A stretch of DNA of 64,000 nucleotides, taken from assembly GCF_030150155.1 (NCBI RefSeq), contig NZ_JASLGR010000029.1:1-64000 (forward strand), written 5' to 3'. This DNA is from Nocardioides sp. Its GTDB lineage: Bacteria > Actinomycetota > Actinomycetes > Propionibacteriales > Nocardioidaceae. The translations under genes and the position numbers were made by a program. This document shows, piece after piece, positions 42,589-50,888 of the stretch (the first letter of the stretch is position 1; each line of letters begins with the position of its first letter). Below the pieces are notes generated by a model. That model was not told the origin of the DNA. It did not search any database and saw only the letters and a list, made by a program, of their open reading frames with translations.

Positions 42589-43827
42589 TCACCCCGGCCC
42601 ACGCTCGGCATGGGAGCGGAAGTCGTGCTCGTCCCCGGCGAGCCACAGCGGAACCGTCGCCTGCAGGACTGCGGTGAGCAGGGGGCGGCGAGGCCCTTCG
42701 AGGGTGGCCTCACCGAACATCGTCCGCAGCCGTTGTCGCCTGTTCCTCACGGTCTGGACGTGGACGCCCAGACGAGCCGCGCTCTGTGCTGCTGGACCAC
42801 CGACCTGCAGCCAGTCGAGCAGGGTCTCGGCGAGGTTGATCCGGGCCGTGCCGCGCAGGGCGAGGAGCGGGTCGAGGACGTCCTGGACCAGCCGCTCCCG
42901 GACGCTGAGGTCGGCGCGGAGCCAGAACTGGAGGGGATCGTCGGAGCAGTGCACCACGCTCCCGCCGGGCAGGATCCTCGCCTCGACCATCGCGGCGAGG
43001 CGGTGCGCCCAGCGGAGGGCGAGATGGACCTTGTCATGCGGACAGTCCCAGCCCTGCAGGAGGGTCACGCCGGGGAAGTGCTGCGCTGCCTCGGTGACGA
43101 CTGCGTCCTGGACCTCGGCATCGACCAGGAAGGTCTGCCAGCGATCAGGCGGGCCGGCGAGGGTCGCGGGGTGCCGTGTGAGGAAGCCAGCGGCGGCGGC
43201 GTCGTCGGTGCTGATGACGGCGCAGCGGCTCGGCATCGGCCATGCCGAGGCGTGGGCCAGCGCCGCGAGCGCGGAACCACGTCGGGGCTCGAGGTGGCGC
43301 TGAGGATCCGTGTCGCTCAGGCCGGCCCAGAGCGCGGCGTACTCGGTGGGGGAGCTCTTGACCCGGAGGTCGTAGCCGGTCTGGAGCTCGGTGCTGAGCC
43401 GTTCCCCCAGCCTGAGGAGCTGCTCGAGCATGTCGGTCGAGGTCACGGAGGCGGAGCGCTCGGCACCGTCGCGGACGAGCTCGCGGTAGGTGGCGAGGGC
43501 GCCGTGGGTGACGGCGAGATGGAGCAGCTTGGGGGAGCGGTGCTGCTCCGCGGCGATCCAGCCGAGCCGACCGAAGAAGCCGGCCGCACCGTCCCACTGC
43601 AGGGCGCGATCCTTGGTCGGCATGGTGAGGATCTGGAGCGTGACGTTGGCACCCTGCTGCATCAGTCGATGCTCGGGACTGCCCGTGGCGCACTCCAGCC
43701 CCGGGATGGAGGCGCGCACCACCTCCACGGCATCGAGGATGGCGGGGCGGAGGGCGGTGGCGAGATGACGGGTGATCCCACGGCGACGCGGCGTGCCGGC
43801 GTCGGAGGTCTGGGCCTCAGCCGCCAT
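42589..43827 (-). CDS. PucR/CdaR-type helix-turn-helix regulator
   Basis: A 412-residue protein whose C-terminal 70 residues carry the PucR-type helix-turn-helix (LAETLLDWLQVGGPAAQSAARLGVHVQTVRNRRQRLR). The middle resembles the degenerate GGDEF-like CdaR domain. No DNA-binding domain is seen at the N-terminus. Such proteins respond to small metabolites. Its start overlaps the end of a second regulator of related design by 11 nt, so both are made together. The targets may be the adjacent secreted amine oxidase genes, by position only. Confidence 0.78.
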   Translation of the reverse strand: MAAEAQTSDAGTPRRRGITRHLATALRPAILDAVEVVRASIPGLECATGSPEHRLMQQGANVTLQILTMPTKDRALQWDGAAGFFGRLGWIAAEQHRSPKLLHLAVTHGALATYRELVRDGAERSASVTSTDMLEQLLRLGERLSTELQTGYDLRVKSSPTEYAALWAGLSDTDPQRHLEPRRGSALAALAHASAWPMPSRCAVISTDDAAAAGFLTRHPATLAGPPDRWQTFLVDAEVQDAVVTEAAQHFPGVTLLQGWDCPHDKVHLALRWAHRLAAMVEARILPGGSVVHCSDDPLQFWLRADLSVRERLVQDVLDPLLALRGTARINLAETLLDWLQVGGPAAQSAARLGVHVQTVRNRRQRLRTMFGEATLEGPRRPLLTAVLQATVPLWLAGDEHDFRSHAERGPG

Positions 43828-44659
43828 GAGAGGCCACTCGTGCCAGTGCCTTCAGGACGCCGCCGGGTATCGTCCGCGCCTGTTCCCAATGGATGAGGGT
43901 GGGCAGGACCGTCAGAAGCAGACCCTGCATCCGTACGTCGAAGTCGAGCGGCCCCAGCTCCTGGACCAGCTTGCGCCGGTGGACCCGGGCGGTCCGCTCG
44001 CAGACGCCGGCCTGGTGGGCCAGCTGCACCCCGCTCCGGGCCCCGCGAGCCGCCGCGCTCAGGACACGCAGATCGGTGGTGAGCGTCGTCGTGCCGGCAT
44101 GGATCAGCGGAGCCAGGTAGCGAGCGACGTCGTCGATGTCACCGATGGTGATCTCGCTCTGGTGATCGTGAAGACCGACCGGTCGGGTGATCTGCACGCG
44201 TCGGGTCGGCCTGGTGCCGGCACGGGCCAGCAGACGGAACGCGGTGACGGCCTCGGCGTAGGCCGGCCGGATCACGTCGGGGGCGAAGGCAGGGGTGGCG
44301 ATCACGATCCGGTCGGCGCGGAGGATCCGCGGGGCGAGGGTGAGACGGAACCGGTGCTCGAGCTCGTGCGGGGACAGATACACCACGTGATCGGCACCTG
44401 CATGGATCGGGCGGGACCAGCTGCCGGTCAGCCCGGCCGGTCGACGTGGAAGCGGTGGCAGGCTGCTGCTCGCGACAGTGTCGGGGCCGACACCGCAGAC
44501 CCAGAGCACCAGAGCGGTGCTGCCTGTCTTCCAGTACCCCTGGGCGATCGCTGCCGCGGCGGCGGGGGCAAGGTCGGCTCGGCGCCGTGCTGAGGGCACG
44601 CGAATGCCGGGTGACGACGGGCGTGCGGAACGCTGCTGAACCATCTCGTGGGGAACCAT
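43817..44659 (-). CDS. second CdaR/PucR-like helix-turn-helix regulator
   Basis: A 280-residue protein with a CdaR-like middle (AYAEAVTAFRLLARAGTRPT) and a C-terminal helix-turn-helix (SGVQLAHQAGVCERTARVHRRKLVQELG). It is a shorter relative of its neighbour at 42589-43827 and overlaps it by 11 nt. The start MVPHEMVQQR at 44659 has GGAGACGTGAG upstream; frames reaching 44833 lack a ribosome site. The 175 bases upstream, to the amine oxidase stop, hold no gene and probably contain its promoter. Two tandem PucR-like genes could form a heteromeric regulator. Confidence 0.7.
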   Translation of the reverse strand: MVPHEMVQQRSARPSSPGIRVPSARRRADLAPAAAAAIAQGYWKTGSTALVLWVCGVGPDTVASSSLPPLPRRPAGLTGSWSRPIHAGADHVVYLSPHELEHRFRLTLAPRILRADRIVIATPAFAPDVIRPAYAEAVTAFRLLARAGTRPTRRVQITRPVGLHDHQSEITIGDIDDVARYLAPLIHAGTTTLTTDLRVLSAAARGARSGVQLAHQAGVCERTARVHRRKLVQELGPLDFDVRMQGLLLTVLPTLIHWEQARTIPGGVLKALARVASHGG

Positions 44660-44834
44660 CTCACGTCTCCGAGAGCGATCAGGTTGGTCCTGATCTCTTC
44701 CTGTCATTCTGAGGTTCTGGGAAGGTCTCAAACGCGAGATGGTGAAGATGGCCGGTTTCGGGGCCAAATTTCTTCTTTCCGGGGCTGAAATAGTCACCCC
44801 GGTACTAACGGATGGGACTAAAGCCTCTCCCATG

Positions 44835-46844
44835 TCATTTCCCCTGGCGCAGCAGGTGTGCCACTGTCCAGCTGCGCCGGAGGGGGAGGTAGACGCTCGA
44901 CCCGGCGTAGCTGACGCGCACGCGGCTGCTGGTCCGTAGAGCTCGAGTTCGCACCGTCACGCGCACCCGGCCCCCGCTGAGGTTCCGCACGCGGGTCCAG
45001 CCGCGCCCCCGGATCTCGACCCTGCCGGTGGCCGGCCCGAGTCGTCCGCCGACGGTGAGGGTGAGGATCGCGCGGTGGTGTCGCCGACGCAGGTCGAGAC
45101 TCAGGTGGGGCGCGACCCGGGTGGGGCTGGGATGGGTCGTGGGGCGAGGTGCGGCGGGGACCAGGACCGCGTCCGAGGTGGCGGCACCCGGGATGATCCC
45201 CGCCGCCGACGCGAAGATCCGCACGCTGATCCGGTGGCCCTGGTCGGCCGCCGTGAGCGTGTACGCCGCGGTGGTGACCGCGCTCGCGAGTCCGTCGGGC
45301 CCCGTGGCGGTCAGCGGGGCGCCGTCGCGGAGCCAGAGATACTGGAAGCGCAGCAGGCCACGTGCGGCCTTCCAGGTCCCCAGCGACGTGGTCAGGACCG
45401 AGCCCGGTCGCAGTGGCCCGGGAGTGGCGCTGAGCACCGGCGCCGCGGTGCTGACGGCCGCGCAGGAGCCGCCCGGCGAGAGCGGACCACCGTTGATGCA
45501 GGACCGCTCCGGTGGGGTGGTGGCCTGCTGGGCGAGGAGATCGCGCGGGACGAGGGAGAACTCCTGCCAGTGGGTCGGCATCGGGGACTGGTCCTCGTCC
45601 CGCACGATGTGGTGGAAGCCGGTGTTGATCCAGGCGACCGGGTCGGTGAGGGGCGCGGCATCGTTCCTGACGTAGTCGCTGATGCCCTCACCCGGACAGC
45701 CGGCGTCGAGGTTGTCCCAGGCGTACTGCTGGCACGGAGCCGCGTTGGTGAAGGCCACCTTGAAGTCGGTCATCGACCAGAAGCTGTCCTGCACGGTGTC
45801 GTTGGCGATCTCGTAGGACCGCGGGTGCCCGTCGGGGTTGAGTGAGGCGGGGTTGAGCACGCGCCACCACGTCGTACGCGGGGTGTCGGCGGGTGCGATC
45901 AGGGCTCGGGCCTCCGTCGTCGGAACCCCGTCGAGGCGATACGCCGAGGTGGACGAGGGGGCGTAGTCCCAGCGTTGGACCTGCTGAGGTCCGGCGCCGA
46001 TGCCGAAGTCGACGCGGTAGATCGCGTTGTGCCAGTGGGAGGCGGCGCCGGGCTGGCCCGTCTCCGTGGTGGTGGTCGTGGTCGCGGGGCCGACCTGCCA
46101 GCCGAGGGCGGGATCGGTGGGGAACAGCAGCGTGCTCTGACCGATGTCCCCGGTCGCGCCGAGGGCGACGGTGATCTGCCCCTGGTCGGTGAATGTGTAG
46201 CGCTGTTGGTACTCGTACCATCCCACCCGGGACAGCGAGGACACCTCCAGGGCACTGCCCCGGGAGTCGTAGCGGTCGGCGGTGACCCCGACATCGTCCT
46301 GGGCATGCCACGCCAGTCCGGTGGAGGTGGTGGCGAGACAGATGCCGGGGATGGTCCGTTCGATGTGAGCCGATCCGCTGACCAGCGACTGCTCCACGGG
46401 GATGGTGGTGCCGGCGCAGGTGGTCGCGTTCTGAGCGACGAGCTGGGGTCCGCCCAGGCCGGTGCCGGTGACGTCGTTGAACCCGACCAGGCCGTGGTCG
46501 TACGGGACGTGGAGCTGGGCCAGGGTGAGGGAGTCGATGACCGGCAGCCAGCCGTCGTACTCCCGTGATCCGGTGGCGGGCTTGAACTGGATCGACTCGG
46601 CGACCAGACCGGTGAAGTCGTGGACCCGCACGCACATCCGCCAGGCCGAACCGGTCGGCAGTGTGCGGGTGACCTCGGCGACGCCGCAGCTCAGATCGGG
46701 GGCGGCGGTGGCCGCCGACCGAGGGGCCGACGCGTTGGCGGGGGCGAGGGTCAGCAGGCTGGTCAGCACCAGGAGCGCCAGGGGCACCAGGCGGAGGTGC
46801 CGGCCCCGTCGGGGCCTGCGCGCCGGGTCAGTCGTGGTGGGCAT
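44835..46844 (-). CDS. secreted copper amine oxidase-like protein (catalytic-domain half) with Ig-like tail
   Basis: This 669-residue exported protein has an Arg-rich N-region and a hydrophobic signal core (LVPLALLVLTSLLTLAPANA). Residues about 50-480 match the catalytic domain of copper amine oxidases: VGWYEYQQRYTF at the topaquinone site, HWHNAIYRVDFGIG with the HxH copper ligands, and NTGFHHIVRDEDQSPMPTHW with the third histidine region. The topaquinone site normally reads N-Y-D/E; here Trp replaces Asn, while Tyr-Glu-Tyr is kept. The C-terminus adds Ig-like domains (VLSATPGPLRPGSVL; SLDLRRRHHRAILTLTVGG). The N2/N3 domains of the family are encoded by the next gene upstream, which overlaps by 17 nt. 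Confidence 0.78.
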   Translation of the reverse strand: MPTTTDPARRPRRGRHLRLVPLALLVLTSLLTLAPANASAPRSAATAAPDLSCGVAEVTRTLPTGSAWRMCVRVHDFTGLVAESIQFKPATGSREYDGWLPVIDSLTLAQLHVPYDHGLVGFNDVTGTGLGGPQLVAQNATTCAGTTIPVEQSLVSGSAHIERTIPGICLATTSTGLAWHAQDDVGVTADRYDSRGSALEVSSLSRVGWYEYQQRYTFTDQGQITVALGATGDIGQSTLLFPTDPALGWQVGPATTTTTTETGQPGAASHWHNAIYRVDFGIGAGPQQVQRWDYAPSSTSAYRLDGVPTTEARALIAPADTPRTTWWRVLNPASLNPDGHPRSYEIANDTVQDSFWSMTDFKVAFTNAAPCQQYAWDNLDAGCPGEGISDYVRNDAAPLTDPVAWINTGFHHIVRDEDQSPMPTHWQEFSLVPRDLLAQQATTPPERSCINGGPLSPGGSCAAVSTAAPVLSATPGPLRPGSVLTTSLGTWKAARGLLRFQYLWLRDGAPLTATGPDGLASAVTTAAYTLTAADQGHRISVRIFASAAGIIPGAATSDAVLVPAAPRPTTHPSPTRVAPHLSLDLRRRHHRAILTLTVGGRLGPATGRVEIRGRGWTRVRNLSGGRVRVTVRTRALRTSSRVRVSYAGSSVYLPLRRSWTVAHLLRQGK

Positions 46845-47664
46845 CGTGCTGCTCGTTCTCGAGCTGGTCGGTCGGAGCCACTGGGGTGGTGATGAGCCTG
46901 CGGACGGTGAGATCGACGACGAAGTCGGAGGTGTCCAGGTAGCGGCCGGACGGGAGGTCGATCTGGAGGCGAACGCATCGGTGGCTGGCGCAGGCTCCGG
47001 ACACGGTGGTGTCGAGGGCCGCTGCGGTGCTCCTCCAGGTCAGGCCGATGGCGTGCACCTGCTCGGCGGTGACCAACGGCGTGTGGGTGAGGGAGCGGTA
47101 CTCGGCCACGAAGCGTGGATGCGGAGTCGCGCTCAACGCTGTTTGCAGGGCGATCCCAGTCTCGGCGGGGGTCGGCGGCAGCTGTACGCCGCGGGCGCTG
47201 TGCGTGCTGGCGACTGTGCCGCTGCTCAGGTCGACGGTCGCCTGCCGGGTGGTGTTGTCGGTGTAGTCGTAGAGCACCACCTCGACCAGGCGGCGGCTCC
47301 GCTCGGTCGGGACGAGGGGGAGGTCGGCCAGCAGCACCTCGGCGCCGGCCTGGCCGTCGACGTCGCGGGAAGTCGGAGGGAGGGTGCCGAGCGCCAGCCG
47401 GACGGCGTAGCCACGCTCGTCGGTGCTGAGCGGCGCCCGGGCGGCTCGCAGCCGTGGCGGTGTGGTGGGAAGCGGGCCGCGTACGACGGCGAAGGCTGTC
47501 GAGGCACTCGTCGGGGTGGTGCTGCCGGTCCACGAGGCGAGCGAGGGTGCCCGTGCGAGGAGGACGGCCGCGACGAGGAGCGTCACGCTCCCGATCGCGA
47601 GGAGGCGCGAGCCGGGCCGGAGCCGGGTCGGTCGGGTCAGTCGTGGGTGCGGGCGGTGCTGCAT
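46828..47664 (-). CDS. membrane-anchored protein resembling copper amine oxidase N2/N3 domains
   Basis: A 278-residue protein with an N-terminal signal or anchor helix (LLAIGSVTLLVAAVLLARAP). The extracytoplasmic part includes LVEVVLYDYTDNTTRQATVDLSSGTV, the pattern of the amine oxidase N2 domain. HTPLVTAEQVHAIGLTWRST, then RCVRLQIDLPSGRYLDTS and VVDLTVRRLI, resemble N3 and the domain border. It overlaps the start of the catalytic-half gene by 17 nt. Together they look like one amine oxidase split in two polypeptides. It lies downstream of a terminator that separates it from the RCC1-like gene. Confidence 0.65.
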   Translation of the reverse strand: MQHRPHPRLTRPTRLRPGSRLLAIGSVTLLVAAVLLARAPSLASWTGSTTPTSASTAFAVVRGPLPTTPPRLRAARAPLSTDERGYAVRLALGTLPPTSRDVDGQAGAEVLLADLPLVPTERSRRLVEVVLYDYTDNTTRQATVDLSSGTVASTHSARGVQLPPTPAETGIALQTALSATPHPRFVAEYRSLTHTPLVTAEQVHAIGLTWRSTAAALDTTVSGACASHRCVRLQIDLPSGRYLDTSDFVVDLTVRRLITTPVAPTDQLENEQHDAHHD

Positions 47665-47688
47665 GTCGGTCCTCCCGAGACCGAGGGG

Positions 47689-47727
47689 TGAGGCGGGGCG
47701 CAGCAGGGAGTAGTACGCCCCGCCTCA
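47689..47727 (-). terminator. intrinsic terminator after RCC1-like gene
   Basis: A perfect 12-bp stem (TGAGGCGGGGCG at 47689-47700, complement at 47716-47727) lies 12 nt beyond the stop of the minus-strand gene at 47740. Confidence 0.85.
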
Positions 47728-47739
47728 CGAGGTGATGGC

Positions 47740-49578
47740 TCAGAAGCGAGCCCGCCGGGTGGCGTGGGATCCCGCGATGGTGCCGTTGCCGGCGTAGTCG
47801 ACGGAGATCGTGTAGGTGCCGCGCTTGAGGTTCTTCACGGTGACCGTGGCGACCCCGGCCGCGTTGACGGTCGCGGTGGCGCGCTTGGTCTTCTTGCCCT
47901 TGATCAGGATCTTCACCGTGCCGGCCTTGGAGACGGCCGCGCCGGAGCGGACCGTGATCGTGAGGGTGACCTTCGCGACCACCTTCCGGGTCTTCCCCTT
48001 GGCCTTCCACGAGGTGAGGAGGGTCGAGGAGGCCTTGGCGACCGTCACGGTGGCCCGGGCGCTGCTCGGCTTCGTGCCGGTGGTGCCGGTGTAGGAGGCG
48101 GTGAGCTGGTGGGTCCCGACCGCCAGGGTGGCGGGCAGGGTCCAGGTCGCCTTGCCGCCGGTCAGCGCGACGGTGGCGTGCAGGGCCCCGGTGGCGAACG
48201 CCACGGATCCTGTGGCCGGTCCGGTAGCGGTGGCTACGGTTGCGGTCACGGTGCGCCGGGTGCCGTAGGCGCCGCCGGCGGGGGAGACCGCCAGCCTGAC
48301 GGTGGAGGCCACCGGCGCGGTGACGGCCGCGGTCGGCTCGGAGGTGGACGTCACCGTGTCGGAGCCACGTGTCGCGGTGGTCCGATAGGAGACGGTGGCG
48401 CCGATCAGGTCGTCGGTCACCGTCATCGTGGTCGCGGTCTGGCCCTCGATCGGGGTGGTGACCCCGTCGCGGGTAGCGAACCACTGGCCGGTCGCGGGGG
48501 CATCAGGCGCGATGGAGAAGGTGGCAGGATTCGCGGTCAGCGTGCTGCCCACGACGGGGGTACCGGTGACGGTCGCCTCGGTGGCGGTGCGGAAGCCGGT
48601 GATGACGGCGACGGCGTGGGTTTCGCCGATCGCGATCGAGGTGATCGGCTGATTGGCCAGTTCGTCGAGCTTGGCTTGATTGCTGAGGTCGGCGGCATAG
48701 GGGCTGCCTTCCGAGCCCCACACGGCGACGCTGGTCGCCCCGGTGGCGGTGTCCTTGAGGACGACGGCGGCGTCGCCAGCGAGCGCCAGAGATTCGACCG
48801 TTTTACCGGGGAAGGTCTTCGCCGGCGGAGCGGAGCTCTCGCCCCAGACCTGCACGGTGCCGTCGGCCAGGACGGCTCCGAGCGAGAAGTAGCCGCCCGC
48901 GATCTGGGTGACCTTGGTCCCGGCCGGGATCGGAGGTGCGGTGTACGTCGCGGAGTTCCCCCAGCCCATCACGGAGCCGTCGCGGCGCAACACGATCCCT
49001 CCGTTGCCTGTGACGGCGACGTCGACGATGTCGCTCAGATCCTTGATGGACTGCGGCAAGGTGGTGACGGAGGCCGCCTGGGCGTAGCCCCAGGTGACGA
49101 GCTTGCCGGCGGTTGTGACGGCGAAGGCGGCGCCGTTGCAGAGCGAGAACGCCTTGACGTGGTCGGGTTTCCCAGTGCTCAGATCAAAGAATCCGCCCCA
49201 GGTGGTCAGGGTCCCGTCGCGGTGGAGCAGGATGCCGGCGTAGCCGCCGGCGTCGAAGGCCACGGCGGTGGCGTCGGTGACGTTCGTCGGAGCATTCATC
49301 TGCACAAACCCGGTGGGGTCCCCCCAGATGCTGAACGTGCCATCGGCTGTGACCACCGCGGTGCTGGCCGAGTTGGCCGCGGCGTCCACCACCGTCGAGC
49401 CGAGGTCCGGGGGAATGGTGGTCGAGCTCGCGGCAGAGTCCGCGCCCCAGGCGAGGACGGTGCCGGCCTTGACCGGATCGGCGGGGGTCTCGGCGTGTGC
49501 TGTGGCCGGCGTGGCAATCGCGACGCCGCAGGCCATCGCACTTGCCGCAGTGACCGCGAGCCAGGTGCGTAGATGCAT
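47740..49578 (-). CDS. secreted RCC1-like repeat protein with Ig-like domains
   Basis: A 612-residue exported protein. The signal peptide MHLRTWLAVTAASAMACGVAIATPATA ends in ATAHA. Residues 35-350 contain about six RCC1-type blades (TVLAWGADSAA, GTFSIWGDP, GTLTTWGGF, KLVTWGYA, GSVMGWGNS, GTVQVWGE, SVAVWGSEG), predicted to form a beta-propeller. Then come an Ig-like segment (VVGSTLTANPATFSI) and one or two Big_3-type domains ending GTYTISVDYAGNGTIAGSHA. It has no sorting signal. The ATG at 49578 has AAGGAGACTGACC upstream. The gene at 50889 encodes a paralogue of the same architecture on the opposite strand. Confidence 0.8.
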   Translation of the reverse strand: MHLRTWLAVTAASAMACGVAIATPATAHAETPADPVKAGTVLAWGADSAASSTTIPPDLGSTVVDAAANSASTAVVTADGTFSIWGDPTGFVQMNAPTNVTDATAVAFDAGGYAGILLHRDGTLTTWGGFFDLSTGKPDHVKAFSLCNGAAFAVTTAGKLVTWGYAQAASVTTLPQSIKDLSDIVDVAVTGNGGIVLRRDGSVMGWGNSATYTAPPIPAGTKVTQIAGGYFSLGAVLADGTVQVWGESSAPPAKTFPGKTVESLALAGDAAVVLKDTATGATSVAVWGSEGSPYAADLSNQAKLDELANQPITSIAIGETHAVAVITGFRTATEATVTGTPVVGSTLTANPATFSIAPDAPATGQWFATRDGVTTPIEGQTATTMTVTDDLIGATVSYRTTATRGSDTVTSTSEPTAAVTAPVASTVRLAVSPAGGAYGTRRTVTATVATATGPATGSVAFATGALHATVALTGGKATWTLPATLAVGTHQLTASYTGTTGTKPSSARATVTVAKASSTLLTSWKAKGKTRKVVAKVTLTITVRSGAAVSKAGTVKILIKGKKTKRATATVNAAGVATVTVKNLKRGTYTISVDYAGNGTIAGSHATRRARF

Positions 49579-49733
49579 GGTCAGTCTCCTTCGGTGACGG
49601 AGGGATGTCCCGTCCCCCCGGATGTGGACTGAATCGTGGGGCGCGACGGGCATGGTGAAGCGGCCTCACGACGGCGGGAGGCCCGGTCGTCGTCGCCGTT
49701 GTCATCGGCGTGACAAAGATTCGGCGGGTGGGG

Positions 49734-49768
49734 GATGCCCGGCGGCAAGGTCGCTGCCGCCGGGCATC
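49734..49768 (-). terminator. intrinsic terminator, duplicated at 53746
   Basis: A perfect 14-bp stem (GATGCCCGGCGGCA at 49734-49747, complement at 49755-49768) with a 7-nt loop, 32 nt after the minus-strand gene at 49800. A nearly identical hairpin occurs at 53746-53778. Confidence 0.88.
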
Positions 49769-49799
49769 GTGATGGTCTACCGCGTGGTGCTCTGACTGA

Positions 49800-50534
49800 T
49801 CAGGGGATGAAGTCGATCAGTCCCCCGGTCCCGGTGGTGATGTTGAGCGGGACGTGCAGGGTGACGGCGTTGCCATTGGCGATGAGGCCGGGGACGCAGG
49901 ATCCTCCAGTGACCTTGGCCATGGTGAGGGTGCCGTCCAGGGTGAGCAGCTGGGAGGCCGGGGGGCCGGCCTTGGGGGTCTCGTCGAAGGTGTAGCCGAC
50001 GTTGCCCCAGAGCTGGAAGGTGCAGGCCCCGTTGCCGAAGTTGACGTTGACGCATCCGTTGGTGCCGCTGGCGCCGCTGGTGCCGAAGTTGGCGGTGCCG
50101 GTCAGAGCGGTGTCGTAAGGGCCCGCGAAGGGAGCGACGGCGCTGGCCATGGTGGTCAGTGCGGTGGTCGAGGACGGTGCGCTGAAGCCGATCCCGGCCG
50201 CGGTGACGCACTTGGTGTCATAGGAGATCACGACGGCGAGGCTGGGGATGATGGAGGGACAGTTCAGGCTCAGGTTGTTGACCGAGAGCCACGGGGCAGG
50301 GACCGGGGACGCGGCCGAGACGGTGCCGCTGGCCGATGCGCTGGTGCAGGTGACACTCACGAGCCCGGCGACGGTGGCGGTGATGGGAGCCTTGCCGACT
50401 CCGGTGAACGTTTGGGTGCCGGTGGCACCGCCGATCCGGTTGCCGCTGGGGGTGACCGCCTGGGCGACGGTGGGGGCCAGGGCGAGGCCCAGCGCCACCG
50501 CGACGGTGCCGAGGCTGAGAAGGAGTTTTCGCAT
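49800..50534 (-). CDS. secreted hypothetical protein, Gly/Thr/Ser-rich
   Basis: A 244-residue exported protein with a classical signal peptide (MRKLLLSLGTVAVALGLALA, cleavage after AQA). The mature part is beta-rich and low in charge, rich in Thr, Ser, Gly and Ala. Its cysteines probably pair as disulfides (VTCTSAS, LNCPS, TKCVTA, NGCVN, GACTFQ, GSCVPG). It is not a recognised family; the composition suits a surface or matrix protein. A truncated relative of its C-terminus (TVNLHVPP against AVTLHVPL) survives at 53787-53859 beside the CRISPR array. Confidence 0.72.
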   Translation of the reverse strand: MRKLLLSLGTVAVALGLALAPTVAQAVTPSGNRIGGATGTQTFTGVGKAPITATVAGLVSVTCTSASASGTVSAASPVPAPWLSVNNLSLNCPSIIPSLAVVISYDTKCVTAAGIGFSAPSSTTALTTMASAVAPFAGPYDTALTGTANFGTSGASGTNGCVNVNFGNGACTFQLWGNVGYTFDETPKAGPPASQLLTLDGTLTMAKVTGGSCVPGLIANGNAVTLHVPLNITTGTGGLIDFIP

Positions 50535-50888
50535 GGGGATGTCGCTTTCTGTGTGTCGTATCGACGCCGTTCGACGTCGAAGACAGCGTCACGGGCCCTG
50601 CCGCGGATGACGCCGGCCATCGCGGAAATGATCGGGATACGCGACCTTTCGCGGCGTTCCCCTTGCGGGGTGAGACGCGTGGGCGTACAAGCGGCACGCT
50701 GGCGACGGGGGAAGGCAAGCGGTAGCGGGAGGAATCTGCCGGGGTCGCCCGGTTTTGCTAGCAGGCTCACAACGGTCAGGTGATTTCCGTCATTTCCGGG
50801 TGAGGCCGGCGCTTCCGGGTCACAGGGCTTCTTACGGTCGGGGCATTCCTGTGCCATTCGGGCCAGGGTGTGTGGCTGGAGGAGTGCA
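50535..50888. promoter_or_regulatory. intergenic region between two divergent secreted-protein genes
   Basis: 354 bases without a gene. It must hold promoters for both flanking genes, but I cannot pick convincing -35/-10 pairs. A hairpin GACGCCGTTCGACGTC-like sequence lies near 50564-50580, and TTCCGGGT occurs twice (50794 and 50813, 19 bp apart) upstream of the plus-strand gene. GGAGGAG at 50878-50884 is the ribosome site of the plus-strand gene. Confidence 0.5.

Noticed and set aside
50794..50820. Two TTCCGGGT sequences as a possible fourth copy of the 22-bp repeat
   Set aside because: Spacing is 19 bp, and the flanking half of the unit (CGCCACC) is absent.
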